From Chitinophagaceae bacterium (GTDB lineage Bacteria > Bacteroidota > Bacteroidia > Chitinophagales > Chitinophagaceae): a stretch of DNA of 64,000 bases. The DNA is taken from positions 248,001-312,000 of the forward strand of contig JAHBTK010000004.1 in NCBI GenBank assembly GCA_019638625.1, written 5' to 3'. Position numbers and translations under genes: made by a program. Shown in pieces: positions 1-8,550 of this stretch (position 1 is its first letter; each line of letters opens with the position of its first letter). The notes beneath the pieces were generated by a model. That model was not told the origin of the DNA. It was given only the letters and a program-made list of their open reading frames with translations, and did not search any database.

Positions 1-93
1 TTGGTTTCTTACACAGACTTCCCAGAAGAATTAAAGAAAAATGTTATTCGAAATGGGTGGTTTAGCGAAGATGAAGTTGAAGTTATTGTATAA
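1..93 (+). CDS. C-terminal fragment of an unidentified protein (truncated by window edge)
   Basis: The frame is open from the first base to a TAA and encodes about 30 residues ending in SEDEVEVIV. The first codon is TTG, but whether this is a start or an internal leucine cannot be decided because the upstream sequence is missing. The peptide is acidic and rich in Glu/Asp, and the DNA is clearly more AT-rich than the genes after position 1700. A short same-strand ORF follows 28 bases downstream. I do not recognise the family. Confidence 0.4.
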   Translation: MVSYTDFPEELKKNVIRNGWFSEDEVEVIV

Positions 94-121
94 AAAAACT
101 ATAACAACATAGGTTCTGATA

Positions 122-259
122 ATGAACTTAGAAGCATTATACACCAACTATTGGTTACAATACGAACAAGAAGATTTTGACCAACTATACTGGGCAAATC
201 AGCTACGCTTCAAAGAAAAAGCTCTACCTGATAATTTTTACAGATTTGGAATATTATAA
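122..259 (+). CDS. small hypothetical protein, 45 residues
   Basis: ATG-to-TAA frame whose product starts MNLEALYTNYWLQYEQEDF and ends YRFGIL. It is aromatic-rich, has no membrane segment, and could be an intact tiny gene or the remnant of a larger one. It follows the fragment at the window start on the same strand and shares its AT-rich composition. No clear ribosome site is visible (usual in this phylum). I do not recognise a family; existence as a gene is inferred only from frame and neighbour orientation. Confidence 0.3.
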   Translation: MNLEALYTNYWLQYEQEDFDQLYWANQLRFKEKALPDNFYRFGIL

Positions 260-425
260 AAAGTTCGAACCATTGTTAAAATATCTTATTCCTTAAATAA
301 GTAAATTAACAACAGTTCGCCGTCAATGACCTGATTTTCAATGAATATTATCGAAATTAGGAGACACCAATCTTTTCAAATCTTCTAAAAAATGGTTCGA
401 AAATTGTCCCGACAGGACGACTCTA

Positions 426-457
426 CCCGCCCTAGCTTTTGCGAAGGCGGGCTTTTT
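426..457 (+). terminator. intrinsic terminator (CCCGCC/GGCGGG)
   Basis: Inverted repeat CCCGCC (426-431) and GGCGGG (446-451) with a 14-base loop, followed by C and five T. It would end plus-strand transcription from the small ORFs to the left. Confidence 0.6.
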
Positions 458-537
458 ATTTGATATCATTCTCTCTCCGTTGCGGGCTTCGCCCGACAGA
501 AGTTCGATATCTGTACAGGAAGGGCAGCAATCAGTTT

Positions 538-565
538 AAGCCCTGGGATAGCCAGGGCTTTTTGT
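538..565 (+). terminator. intrinsic terminator, perfect 9-bp stem
   Basis: AAGCCCTGG (538-546) pairs perfectly with CCAGGGCTT (552-560) around a five-base loop and runs into TTTTTGTTTT. It lies about 90 bases after another terminator with no gene between them, which is odd unless a gene has been lost. Confidence 0.65.
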
Positions 566-841
566 TTTGCACTGTCGCAAACCTGCTTGTGAAACCGGAT
601 TTCTGATCTACAATTTTTGATTAAAGGGTTTGTTATCCCTGGTTGAAAAGTTAAATTACAGGAAAAATTTAGTGCTGGTCTGCCCGTCTGGCCACCGCCA
701 GATAAACCTTGGGAATTTTATACAACAGAACTCAGGTTTTATCCAAAATCCGGGAGAGTTTATCCCCATTGTTGGTGTAGTGGATAGATTTTCGTACAGG
801 TTTTACCAACAGTATCCCTGCGATCTATCAGATGCTGGTAG

Positions 842-1048
842 CACTATGCACAGGCAGCCGCACGAACACCAGAAACGGGACTGAACAGATTTCTCTCCCG
901 TTGTAATATGTGTTTGATCCGGAAAGACCTGCCAGTGAGATCGAAACAACAAAGCGTACTGGCGTTCAACGATTTATACTCTGCCTGTAGAAAATTGAAA
1001 TACACCCACCGTAACAGGCAATTAACCCCGCAGCAAAAAAATACTTAG
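842..1048 (+). pseudogene. possible coding debris, open frame without a plausible start
   Basis: A frame open from just after a TAG at 839 to a TAG at 1046-1048 reads as protein-like sequence (for example RTPETGLNRFLSRC, then DLPVRSKQQSVLAFNDLY) with balanced codons. No upstream start fits. It may be the 3' end of a decayed mobile-element gene lying directly before the sigma factor. I cannot name the parent family, so this call is tentative. Confidence 0.2.
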
Positions 1049-1095
1049 ATTTGTCTGAAAGGTATTCGACTAACTGCTGTTATTATATTATTTGT

Positions 1096-1650
1096 TTGAA
1101 CCCGATAGTTAAAATAAAGGAAGGTAGCGAGTTTGCTTTTCAACAGGTATATGAAGAATATTACCAAAGATTGTATTACTATGTCTTGAACAAAACAAGC
1201 TCTGAGTGGATGGCAGAGGAAGCTACACAAATTACATTTATAAAATTGTGGCAATACAGAGAAAGCCTCGACGAGCGTTTATCAATTTCCCTTCAAATAT
1301 TCAGAATAGCAAAAACAACTTTAATTGATCTTATAAGAAAACAAAACCATTTGGCGGCAGCCCTGAATGGGTTAGAAACCAATATAATGCATACGGGTGA
1401 TGAAGGTAATACTGTTATTGATTATAATGAAGCTAATAAAGAGTTGATGAAGGCGATTGCCGCCATGCCGCCGATCAGGAAGCAGGTATTTGAAATGAAC
1501 AGACTGAAAGGCATGCGTTATAAGGAAATAGCGGAATCATTATCTATTTCAGTGAAGACAGTAGAAAAGCATATGTCCAGGGCTATCCGGCAAATTAAGC
1601 CGCTGCTAAAGAGCGCGACCGTTATATGGTATATTTTAAAAAATTTTTAA
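1096..1650 (+). CDS. RNA polymerase ECF-type sigma factor
   Basis: Sigma-70 family ECF factor that directs RNA polymerase to target promoters, typically under control of the neighbouring FecR anti-sigma factor. Region 2 is visible in FQQVYEEYYQRLYYY and AEEATQITFIKLW; region 4 with its helix-turn-helix is near the C-terminus (MRYKEIAESLSISVKTVEKH). The TTG chosen here gives MNPIVKIKEGSEFAFQQVY, the usual ECF N-terminus and about 184 residues. An upstream TTG at 1051 would add 15 unusual residues including a Cys-Cys-Tyr-Tyr run. It heads the order sigma, FecR, SusC, SusD, the standard transenvelope signalling arrangement for glycan uptake in Bacteroidota. Confidence 0.9.
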   Translation: MNPIVKIKEGSEFAFQQVYEEYYQRLYYYVLNKTSSEWMAEEATQITFIKLWQYRESLDERLSISLQIFRIAKTTLIDLIRKQNHLAAALNGLETNIMHTGDEGNTVIDYNEANKELMKAIAAMPPIRKQVFEMNRLKGMRYKEIAESLSISVKTVEKHMSRAIRQIKPLLKSATVIWYILKNF

Positions 1651-1729
1651 AAAAACATGTGAATGAAATGGGGGAATTTACAGAGACAAACGTATGTATT
1701 ACCAGATAGAAATTTGAGCCTTACAAAGA

Positions 1730-2770
1730 ATGTTGACTAAAGAACAAATACAAAGATTTTTCAGCTATAAATGCAGTCCTGAAGAAGCAGATGCTGTAGC
1801 GGGCTTCTTCGAACGGCATCCGGAGGAACTAGATAAATACCTGAGTGATGCAGAATGGGAGCATTTTCGGTTTGAAAATGGATTGGAAGCTCAAAAAGCA
1901 TCTTCGATCCTTAAAGAAATTAAAAGAAAAACTGTTGCACCCAAATCTGAAAAAATATATTATCTACGCTATTTAACCGGTGCGGCGGCAGCTTTGATTG
2001 TGGGCTTTTTTATCCTGCAAAAGCTGTTACCCCCTAAAGAAGCGAAGCAGGATGTTATTAGTAAATATGAGTCAAAACTGATCACCAATAACGGGGATAA
2101 AGCATTAACCATCACTCTTCAGGATAGTTCGGTGATTCGGTTGGCGCCCGGAAGTACTATCGGTTATACAGAACCGTTCCAGGACAGTGTGAGGCATATT
2201 GAACTTAAAGGCGAAGCCTATTTTGAGGTAACGAGAAACCCTCAAATGCCATTTACAGTATCGTCATATCCGTTACATACCACCGTTTTGGGAACAACGT
2301 TTTCCATTCGCGGTTTTGAAGACGAAAAACAGATAAAAATTTTCCTCTTTAAAGGGCTCATCACTGTCGGGAATGCCGACTCACTTCATCCTGTTGTAAA
2401 GTCTCCGCTATATATGTCCGTGGGCGATATGCTGGTGTACGACAAGGCAACCATGAGTGTACATCTTTCCCCTGCAAAAAAGCCGGTTAATACCAAAAAG
2501 GATACCCAAAAAATCCTTGATGAACATAATACCTTACAAGGCAATAACTGGTATATGTTCAATAATCAACCCCTCTCCGGCGTATTTGACCAGTTATCCT
2601 TGCTGTATGGCCAAAAAATATATTATGTCGAAGAAGATATAAAGGGCCTGTCGTTTATTGGAAAAATAGATAAGACTGATACGCTCGAAACCGTTCTCAA
2701 CCTGTTGGGTAAGCTTAATAAGCTTACGGTAACCCGTGTGTCAAACGGGTATTTGATCAAGAAGAACTAG
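1730..2770 (+). CDS. FecR-family anti-sigma factor
   Basis: 346-residue inner-membrane regulator that holds the adjacent ECF sigma factor and releases it when a SusC-type transporter signals. The cytoplasmic N-terminus (residues 1-79) is followed by one membrane helix at about 81-100 (YLTGAAAALIVGFFILQKLL). A periplasmic FecR domain comes next (about 128-215, with IRLAPGSTIGY and IELKGEAYFEVTRN), and a C-terminal DUF4974/STN-like domain (about 270-340, PLSGVFDQLSLLYGQKIYYV). The length is typical. It lies 79 bases after the sigma factor and 199 bases before the SusC gene. Confidence 0.93.
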   Translation: MLTKEQIQRFFSYKCSPEEADAVAGFFERHPEELDKYLSDAEWEHFRFENGLEAQKASSILKEIKRKTVAPKSEKIYYLRYLTGAAAALIVGFFILQKLLPPKEAKQDVISKYESKLITNNGDKALTITLQDSSVIRLAPGSTIGYTEPFQDSVRHIELKGEAYFEVTRNPQMPFTVSSYPLHTTVLGTTFSIRGFEDEKQIKIFLFKGLITVGNADSLHPVVKSPLYMSVGDMLVYDKATMSVHLSPAKKPVNTKKDTQKILDEHNTLQGNNWYMFNNQPLSGVFDQLSLLYGQKIYYVEEDIKGLSFIGKIDKTDTLETVLNLLGKLNKLTVTRVSNGYLIKKN

Positions 2771-2969
2771 CATGACAATTACATCGAACGCCCGGTACTG
2801 CCGGAAGCGTATATGTATATATGATCAGATTTTCCTGTCGTGGAAGACTCTCAAAAAAATAATAAAAATGAGGTAGGGTATACCGTATTTCAAACGTATA
2901 TACCTACATAAGTGTCAAGACGACTCTTAAAATCGATTGTTTAAAATTTAAACCAATTAACTGAAAGCT

Positions 2970-5900
2970 ATGCGATCTTGCCGTAAAAGAAAAGCGGGCA
3001 TACAGGTATGCCTATTCCTGGTAACGCTGTTAATTCAGGTTACCGCCATCGCCCAAACTCCCGTAAACACTGTAAAAGGATATGTAAGAGACGAATCCGG
3101 ACAACCTGTTGCCGGAGCAACCGTTACAGTGAAAAATAACCAGACGGGTTTTACAGGGGCACTCAAACTGATTCCACAGGATTATTCCAGTTTCATTCTT
3201 TGGCAGACGGAGAAGACTATTCATTCTCTGTTTCATCTGTTGGATATGAGGCTCAAATACTCGCCGGGTATAAAATTTCGGAGGGAGCAAATATTTCATT
3301 ACTGATTAAGCTTAAATCACAACAAAGAGAGTTGGACCAGATCGTTGTTGTGGGTTATGGTACCAGGAAACGGGCCGATATTACAGGGGCGGTAGCATCT
3401 GTACCTAAAGAGCGCCTTGAAAAATTGCCTGTTAATAACGTGTTGCAGGCGGTGCAGGGTGCTGTGGCTAATGTAACCATCTCGCAGGCATCTTCCATAC
3501 CCGGCGATGCACCTTCTACGCAGATCCGGGGCCGAAACTCCATCAATGCTTCCTCCGAGCCTTATATAGTGGTGGATGGCATACCATTGTCCCGCACAGA
3601 TGGATCTATCAACGATATTAACCCTAATGATATCGAATCGGTAGAAATCCTGAAGGACCCTTCGGCAGTAGCGATTTATGGTGTAAACGGATCAAACGGT
3701 GTTATTTTGATTACCACCAAGAGAGGCACTTCCGGTAAGCCTTCTATCAGGTACGGCGGATATGCAGGCGCGGAAGAAGCGGCACATATTTTAGCCCCCG
3801 CGTCACCTGAACAAATGCTTGAACGCTATGCCGAATATTCCCGCATTACCAACACCAGCTTGTATAACGGCGGCCCGGTAAGAAACCAGTTTGAATGGGA
3901 TAATTACCAGAATGGAATAACCACCAACTGGCTGGATGCAGTAATGCAACCAGGGCACATACAAAACCATAACGTAAGCTTATCTGGCGGCAGCGAATCG
4001 ATCAAATATTTTATATCAGGCGATTATATGGATCAGAAAGGCATTTTAAAAGGTTATAACTATAAACGTTATTCTTTCCGGGTCAACACTGATATAAAAG
4101 CCACTAAATATCTCACTGCAGGAACATCAATTTTTGTTGTAGCGCATAACCGTGACGGGGGTCGATCCAGCCTCTTGCAGGCGGCTGCTATGACGCCCTG
4201 GGCTAAAATGTTTAATGAAGATGGTACACTTACGCAGTACCCCATGTATTCAGAACAACTTTGGGCAAACCCCTTACTTCGAACAACACTTGACCCTGAA
4301 CGCCGCCAGTTCAACCTGTCTTTGAACGGGTATGGAGAAGTAAACTTCGGCGAAATATGGGAACCATTAACGGGATTGAAATACAGATTTAACGGGGGGT
4401 TCTCTTATGTGCCGGCGCGTACTAACGAGTATGAGGGAAAATCAATTTATAACCTGACAGGTTTGGGGCGTATGATAAACAGCGAATCTCAAACCAAAAC
4501 TTTTGAAAATATCCTTACCTATACCAAAGATATAGGTCTCCACCATTTTGACCTCACAGGGCTGTATGCTTCTAAAGAAAAATACTGGCAGGAAGCTGTA
4601 GCCACCGGGCAGGTTTTTCCGAACGATGACCTGGGGTGGGGTAATCTCGAATCAGCATCTACCCAAACCGTTTCATCCCAGGCCGATATGTATCGTTCCG
4701 TATCCCAGATGGGCCGCCTCAACTATGGCTACGACAGCCGTTATCTGTTTACGTTCACAGTACGCCGCGATGGCGCTTCGGTGTTTGGTAAAAACAACAA
4801 ATACGGCACATTCCCTTCAGCCGCCCTGGCATGGAATATCCATAACGAATCGTTTATGAAAGCTCAACGCGATTGGCTGAGCAACCTGAAGTTCCGTATT
4901 TCTTACGGTGTGTCGGGCAACGAAGCAATTGGGGTTTATCAAACGCTTGCATTGATGAGTTCAAGCTCTTTAGCAATGGGCGGACAGTCGTTAACAGCAT
5001 TGAAAGTTCAAACCCGGATGGGTAACGATGGACTTAAATGGGAAAAAACTTCTGGTCTTAATGCCGGGCTTGATTTCGGGCTTTTGGATAACAGGATCAG
5101 CGGTTCTGTGGATTTTTATAAAACCAATACTTTCGATATGCTGCTGTTGCAACGTATACCACGCATAACCGGTTATGCAGATGTATGGACCAACATCGGT
5201 AAAGTGGCCAATACAGGTATAGAGTTTACCATTAACTCTAAAAACATTAATGCTAAAAACTTTACATGGAACTCCACACTGGTATTTGCAAGCAATAAAA
5301 ATAAGATCGTTGATGTGTACGGAGATGGTAAGGATGATATAGGCAACCGCTGGTTTGTTGGTCATCCTGTTGGTGTTATTTATGATTATACAAAAGTAGG
5401 CATATGGCAGGAGGATGAAATAGCTTCAGGAGGCAATAAAGGCTGGGACGACGTGGCATTGGCCGGAGATCTAAAGCTGGCTGATATCAGCGGACCTGAT
5501 GGCGTTCCGGATGGCAAAGTAGATGATAATGACCGGAGTATTTTGGGACAAACCTCTCCCAAATGGACAGGAGGTATCACAAATACTTTCACCTACAAAG
5601 ATTTTTCTTTAAGCATCTTCTTAAATACAGTGCAGGGCGCTTTACGTAATAACCCGCAGATTGGAGGTGCTTCTGATGAAATGGGGCGCCGCAGTACACC
5701 TGCAGCGCTCGGTTTCTGGACACCGGAAAATAAAAGCAACGAATGGCGTTCACTGGGTAATCACTCCAATTCTCATGGATATGGCTTTCCTTCGGATGCC
5801 AGTTTCACCCGTCTGAAGGATATTACGCTCAGCTATAACGTGCCTAAATCTGTAACCGGCAGAATAGGGATTAATGGCCTGCTGGTGTATGCAAGCGGGC

Positions 5901-6034
5901 GTAACCTCTACACCTGGACCAATTGGTTTGGATGGGATCCAGAAGCCAGGGATATTACAAGGGGCTCTGCCAATGACCTGATCAACTATCCTATGGTTCG
6001 CAGTTATGTATTGGGGCTAAACGTTACTTTTTAA
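2970..6034 (+). pseudogene. SusC/RagA-family TonB-linked outer-membrane transporter, single-base frameshift
   Basis: TonB-dependent outer-membrane channel that, with SusD, imports oligosaccharides or similar nutrients. A signal peptide (VCLFLVTLLIQVTAIAQ) is followed by a carboxypeptidase-like regulatory domain, the linker VVVGYGTRKRADITGAVASV, plug motifs (IRGRNSINASSEPYIVVDG) and a beta-barrel ending in NVTF. The reading frame breaks at the GGGG run 3156-3159: the N-terminal frame reads NNQTGFTG and the next frame continues TQTDSTGLFQFHSLADGEDY. One extra G would restore a protein of about 1,021 residues. An ORF starting at an internal ATG (3200) encodes 944 residues but lacks the signal peptide. 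Either a real mutation or a sequencing slip at a homopolymer. Confidence 0.88.
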
Positions 6035-6063
6035 CGAATTACGAAGCATTTAAAAAAAGAATT

Positions 6064-7758
6064 ATGAAACGCTATAAAAATATATGTATCCTGCTTACTG
6101 CAATAACGATTGGAACGGTTTCCTGCAGTAAGAATTTTTTAGATGAAGAGCCCTATTCCAGCTACAGAACCGGGGCTACTGATGCACAAAGCATTGATGC
6201 ACAGGTTGTAGGGCTGCACCGGACTTATGCAGAGCTTTGGGGTATGAGCGGTCAGCAGGGTTTTCTTTCCTGCTGGCAGATCGGTACGGATATCACCAGT
6301 GCAGGTGCTACGCAAGGTGTAGAAAATCCGTTTTACCAATATGCCAATCTAAATGCTGAAAATGCAGGTGTAAACTACCTGTGGGAAAAGAGTTACGATT
6401 TTATTAACCACGCTAATGTAATCATAGCTGCTGTTGGTGAAAATAATCTAGCGGCAAATGCCGAAGCCAGGTTTTTCCGCGCTTATGCTTATAATATGCT
6501 GGTTACATTGTGGGGGGACGTGCCGTTGTTAAAAGAGCCTGTAGCTTCTCCTTCTTTCGATTATACCCGCCAACCGGTAGCAGAAGTAGACCAATTGATA
6601 GATGAAGATCTTACCTATGCTATTGCCAACCTGCCTGATATGGGACAGGCAGCAAAAAATAGCCGCATTAATAAAGACATAGCCAGACAGTTGGCAGCCG
6701 AAGTTTACCTGCGTATTGGTATGCGCGATAACAGTTATTTCGCAAAAGCGGAGCAGGTAACTACTACCATAATTAATAATACCGGCTATAAGCTGATCGA
6801 AGCCCGTTATGGAAAATTCCTTGGTGAAGGAGGCGACTATTACCGTGATATGTTCCGTTTTGGAAACCAGCGCCGTTCGGAAGGGAATACAGAGGCTATC
6901 TGGACATTTGAAATGGAATACAACCGCGATGTAAATGGCGGTACTATAGACAACCCTCAATTCCGCCGGGTATGGCAACCGGCCTATCACAAATGGGATG
7001 GGATGGTGAATGCCGATTCTCTTGGAGGCCGTGGGAACGGACGTTTGCGTCTGAGCAATTTCATGAAGTATACAGTTTGGAGCGGGTTGGAGGGTGATAT
7101 CCGCAACAGCAATTTCAATATCCGCCGTACTACTAATTACAACCGCCCTGGCTTTAGTGCTGAAATTGGGGTGGATGCAAACAGTTACAGGGTAGCCAAA
7201 GACGCCGGTGTACAGAATATTACGATCAAAACAGGTGATAAAGTAATTCCGTTTATTGCAGACAGCCTGGAAGTCTGGTATCCATTCCCGACAAAATGGG
7301 GTGGGTACGATGCTACAGATGATTTTGGTTATGCTATTGTAAAAGACTGGCCGGTAATGCGCCTCGGCGAAACCTACCTGCTGCGTGCAGAAGCGCGCCT
7401 GCGCCAGAACAATGCAGGCGGCGCGGCCGATGATATTAATATATTGCGTGACCGCGCATTTAAAACAGCCCGTGCCACAAGCGGCAACGCCAGCCTGGGC
7501 ACAGTAAGTGCCGGGGATATGACCATAGATTTTATTTTGGATGAACGCGCCCGGGAGCTGATCGCAGAGGAAAACCGCCGAATGACATTGGTGCGTATGG
7601 GAAAACTCAAAGATCGTATTACACAGAACGGAGATACATCTCCGGCAGAGAAGATCACTACAGGGTTCCAGGAGTTTAATATCTTGCTGCCTATACCTTT
7701 GAGTGAAATTCAGCTTAATAAAGGGGCTGAACTGAAGCAAAACCCGGGTTATAATTAA
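6064..7758 (+). CDS. SusD/RagB-family nutrient-binding outer-membrane lipoprotein
   Basis: 564-residue surface lipoprotein that caps the SusC channel and captures ligand. The signal peptide ends in a lipobox with Cys21 (IGTVSC), followed by SKNFLDEEP, a common SusD N-terminal sequence. TPR-like helices are seen in ARFFRAYAYNMLVTLWGDVP, a strong SusD signature, and the C-terminal RagB/SusD domain carries DFILDERARELIAEENRRM. The start lies 29 bases after the SusC stop, so the two are cotranscribed. No enzyme gene follows in the same operon, so the substrate cannot be inferred here. Confidence 0.95.
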   Translation: MKRYKNICILLTAITIGTVSCSKNFLDEEPYSSYRTGATDAQSIDAQVVGLHRTYAELWGMSGQQGFLSCWQIGTDITSAGATQGVENPFYQYANLNAENAGVNYLWEKSYDFINHANVIIAAVGENNLAANAEARFFRAYAYNMLVTLWGDVPLLKEPVASPSFDYTRQPVAEVDQLIDEDLTYAIANLPDMGQAAKNSRINKDIARQLAAEVYLRIGMRDNSYFAKAEQVTTTIINNTGYKLIEARYGKFLGEGGDYYRDMFRFGNQRRSEGNTEAIWTFEMEYNRDVNGGTIDNPQFRRVWQPAYHKWDGMVNADSLGGRGNGRLRLSNFMKYTVWSGLEGDIRNSNFNIRRTTNYNRPGFSAEIGVDANSYRVAKDAGVQNITIKTGDKVIPFIADSLEVWYPFPTKWGGYDATDDFGYAIVKDWPVMRLGETYLLRAEARLRQNNAGGAADDINILRDRAFKTARATSGNASLGTVSAGDMTIDFILDERARELIAEENRRMTLVRMGKLKDRITQNGDTSPAEKITTGFQEFNILLPIPLSEIQLNKGAELKQNPGYN

Positions 7759-7781
7759 GAACCTGTTTGTGTATGTCAGAG

Positions 7782-7866
7782 CCACACAGACTCATAGAAA
7801 CAATACATATTTTTTTGATCGGCTGTAGTCCAGATATGTAGGGAACTATGATTCTGTGTGGTTTAT
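7782..7866 (+). terminator. candidate terminator after susD
   Basis: CCACACAGACTCATAG (7782-7797) pairs with CTATGATTCTGTGTGG (7846-7861) with one mismatch, then TTTATTTTTT. The 48-base loop is long, so this may be a structured 3' end rather than a classical terminator. It starts 23 bases after the susD stop. Confidence 0.45.
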
Positions 7867-8235
7867 TTTTTGTAAATGGTCATTTTTACTTACAGGCAAT
7901 ATGGCTTTAAGGCAATCAGGAGTAGGTTAAAATCAAAACCATAGAATAGAGGCTACCTTGGATAAAGTCGTTCGCCCGGTTTTTGAAAACATGCCCAATG
8001 AAGTTATAATCTGTCAGAACACCAAGCATGTGTAAGTATATTAAAATTTATCAGGCAAATAAAAAATTATCTATTCAATCTTGTAATGGCTTGATATGTG
8101 GTGTGTCTTTTGCTTCTCCGTGGGGTCTCCTCCTATAGCGCTTTGTGCCAGTATCAATACTACTACCCGACCAGACTTTTTCACCTATACAAGAGAATAT
8201 TTTTACAGATAAGGCAAATACACACCGGCCTGCAG

Positions 8236-8263
8236 CAAACATAGACCCCGGGGTCTATGTTTG
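8236..8263. repeat. perfect 28-bp palindrome
   Basis: CAAACATAGACCCC is immediately followed by its exact reverse complement with no spacer. The absence of a loop and of a T-tract argues against a terminator and for a protein-binding dyad or a mobile-element scar. It lies about 290 bases upstream of the sensor kinase start. Confidence 0.55.
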
Positions 8264-8410
8264 ATCAATTATGAGAAAAATACCGGTAGCTTTCTGCAGG
8301 ATTATAAAGGATGGTTAACTTGCAGTCTATTTATATAACAAATTTCATTTTCATTGGCATACATCCGTCAAACAGGGCACATTCCAAATCTTCGCTCCAT
8401 ATATAGTTTT

Positions 8411-8469
8411 CCGGTCGGTGAGACACCGACCGGTAGCGGATTTTACAGGCGGGTGGTGACACCCGCCTG
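8411..8469. repeat. two tandem perfect hairpins (REP-like)
   Basis: Hairpin 1: CCGGTCGGTG (8411-8420), loop AGA, CACCGACCGG (8424-8433). Hairpin 2: CAGGCGGGTG (8446-8455), loop GTGA, CACCCGCCTG (8460-8469). They share a GGTG...CACC core and sit 12 bases apart, which fits a REP-type palindrome pair. They lie about 80 bases before the sensor kinase start and could also fold in its leader RNA. Confidence 0.5.
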
Positions 8470-8550
8470 CGAAAATTTGAACTTTCTCACCGAAGGTAAA
8501 TACACCCATCAAACAAACCGGCTTTTTAACATTCAGAGGAACTCTATATT

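Larger units (their letters stand above)
260..841. other. gene-free AT-rich stretch with two terminators
   Basis: I find no convincing gene here. The stretch holds two hairpin terminators (426-457 and 538-565), and short pieces resembling a tRNA T-arm (GTTCGAA near 391 and GTTCGAT near 502), each followed by GC-rich sequence that does not fold into a full tRNA. An 84-codon frame at 630-884 has unnatural composition and I treat it as spurious. The mix of scraps fits an old insertion boundary (inference). Confidence 0.35.
7759..8550. other. 792-base intergenic region with several inverted repeats
   Basis: No gene is supported. From left to right it holds a long hairpin that may end susD transcription (7782-7866), a perfect 28-bp palindrome (8236-8263), and two adjacent perfect 10-bp hairpins (8411-8433, 8446-8469). 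Short frames on either strand around 8351-8569 are byproducts of these palindromes. Confidence 0.5.

Noticed and set aside
385..415. tRNA-like T-arm (GTTCGAA with CCCGACAGG)
   Set aside because: Only a T-loop-like piece is visible; no acceptor, D or anticodon arm folds around it.
630..884. 84-codon frame starting at a TTG
   Set aside because: No homologous features, unnatural composition and no plausible start context; treated as noise in the scrap region.
6529..7785. 418-codon open frame antisense to susD
   Set aside because: It lies entirely over a clear SusD gene; its product is rich in Cys, Ile and Phe with no domain, as expected from antisense codon bias.
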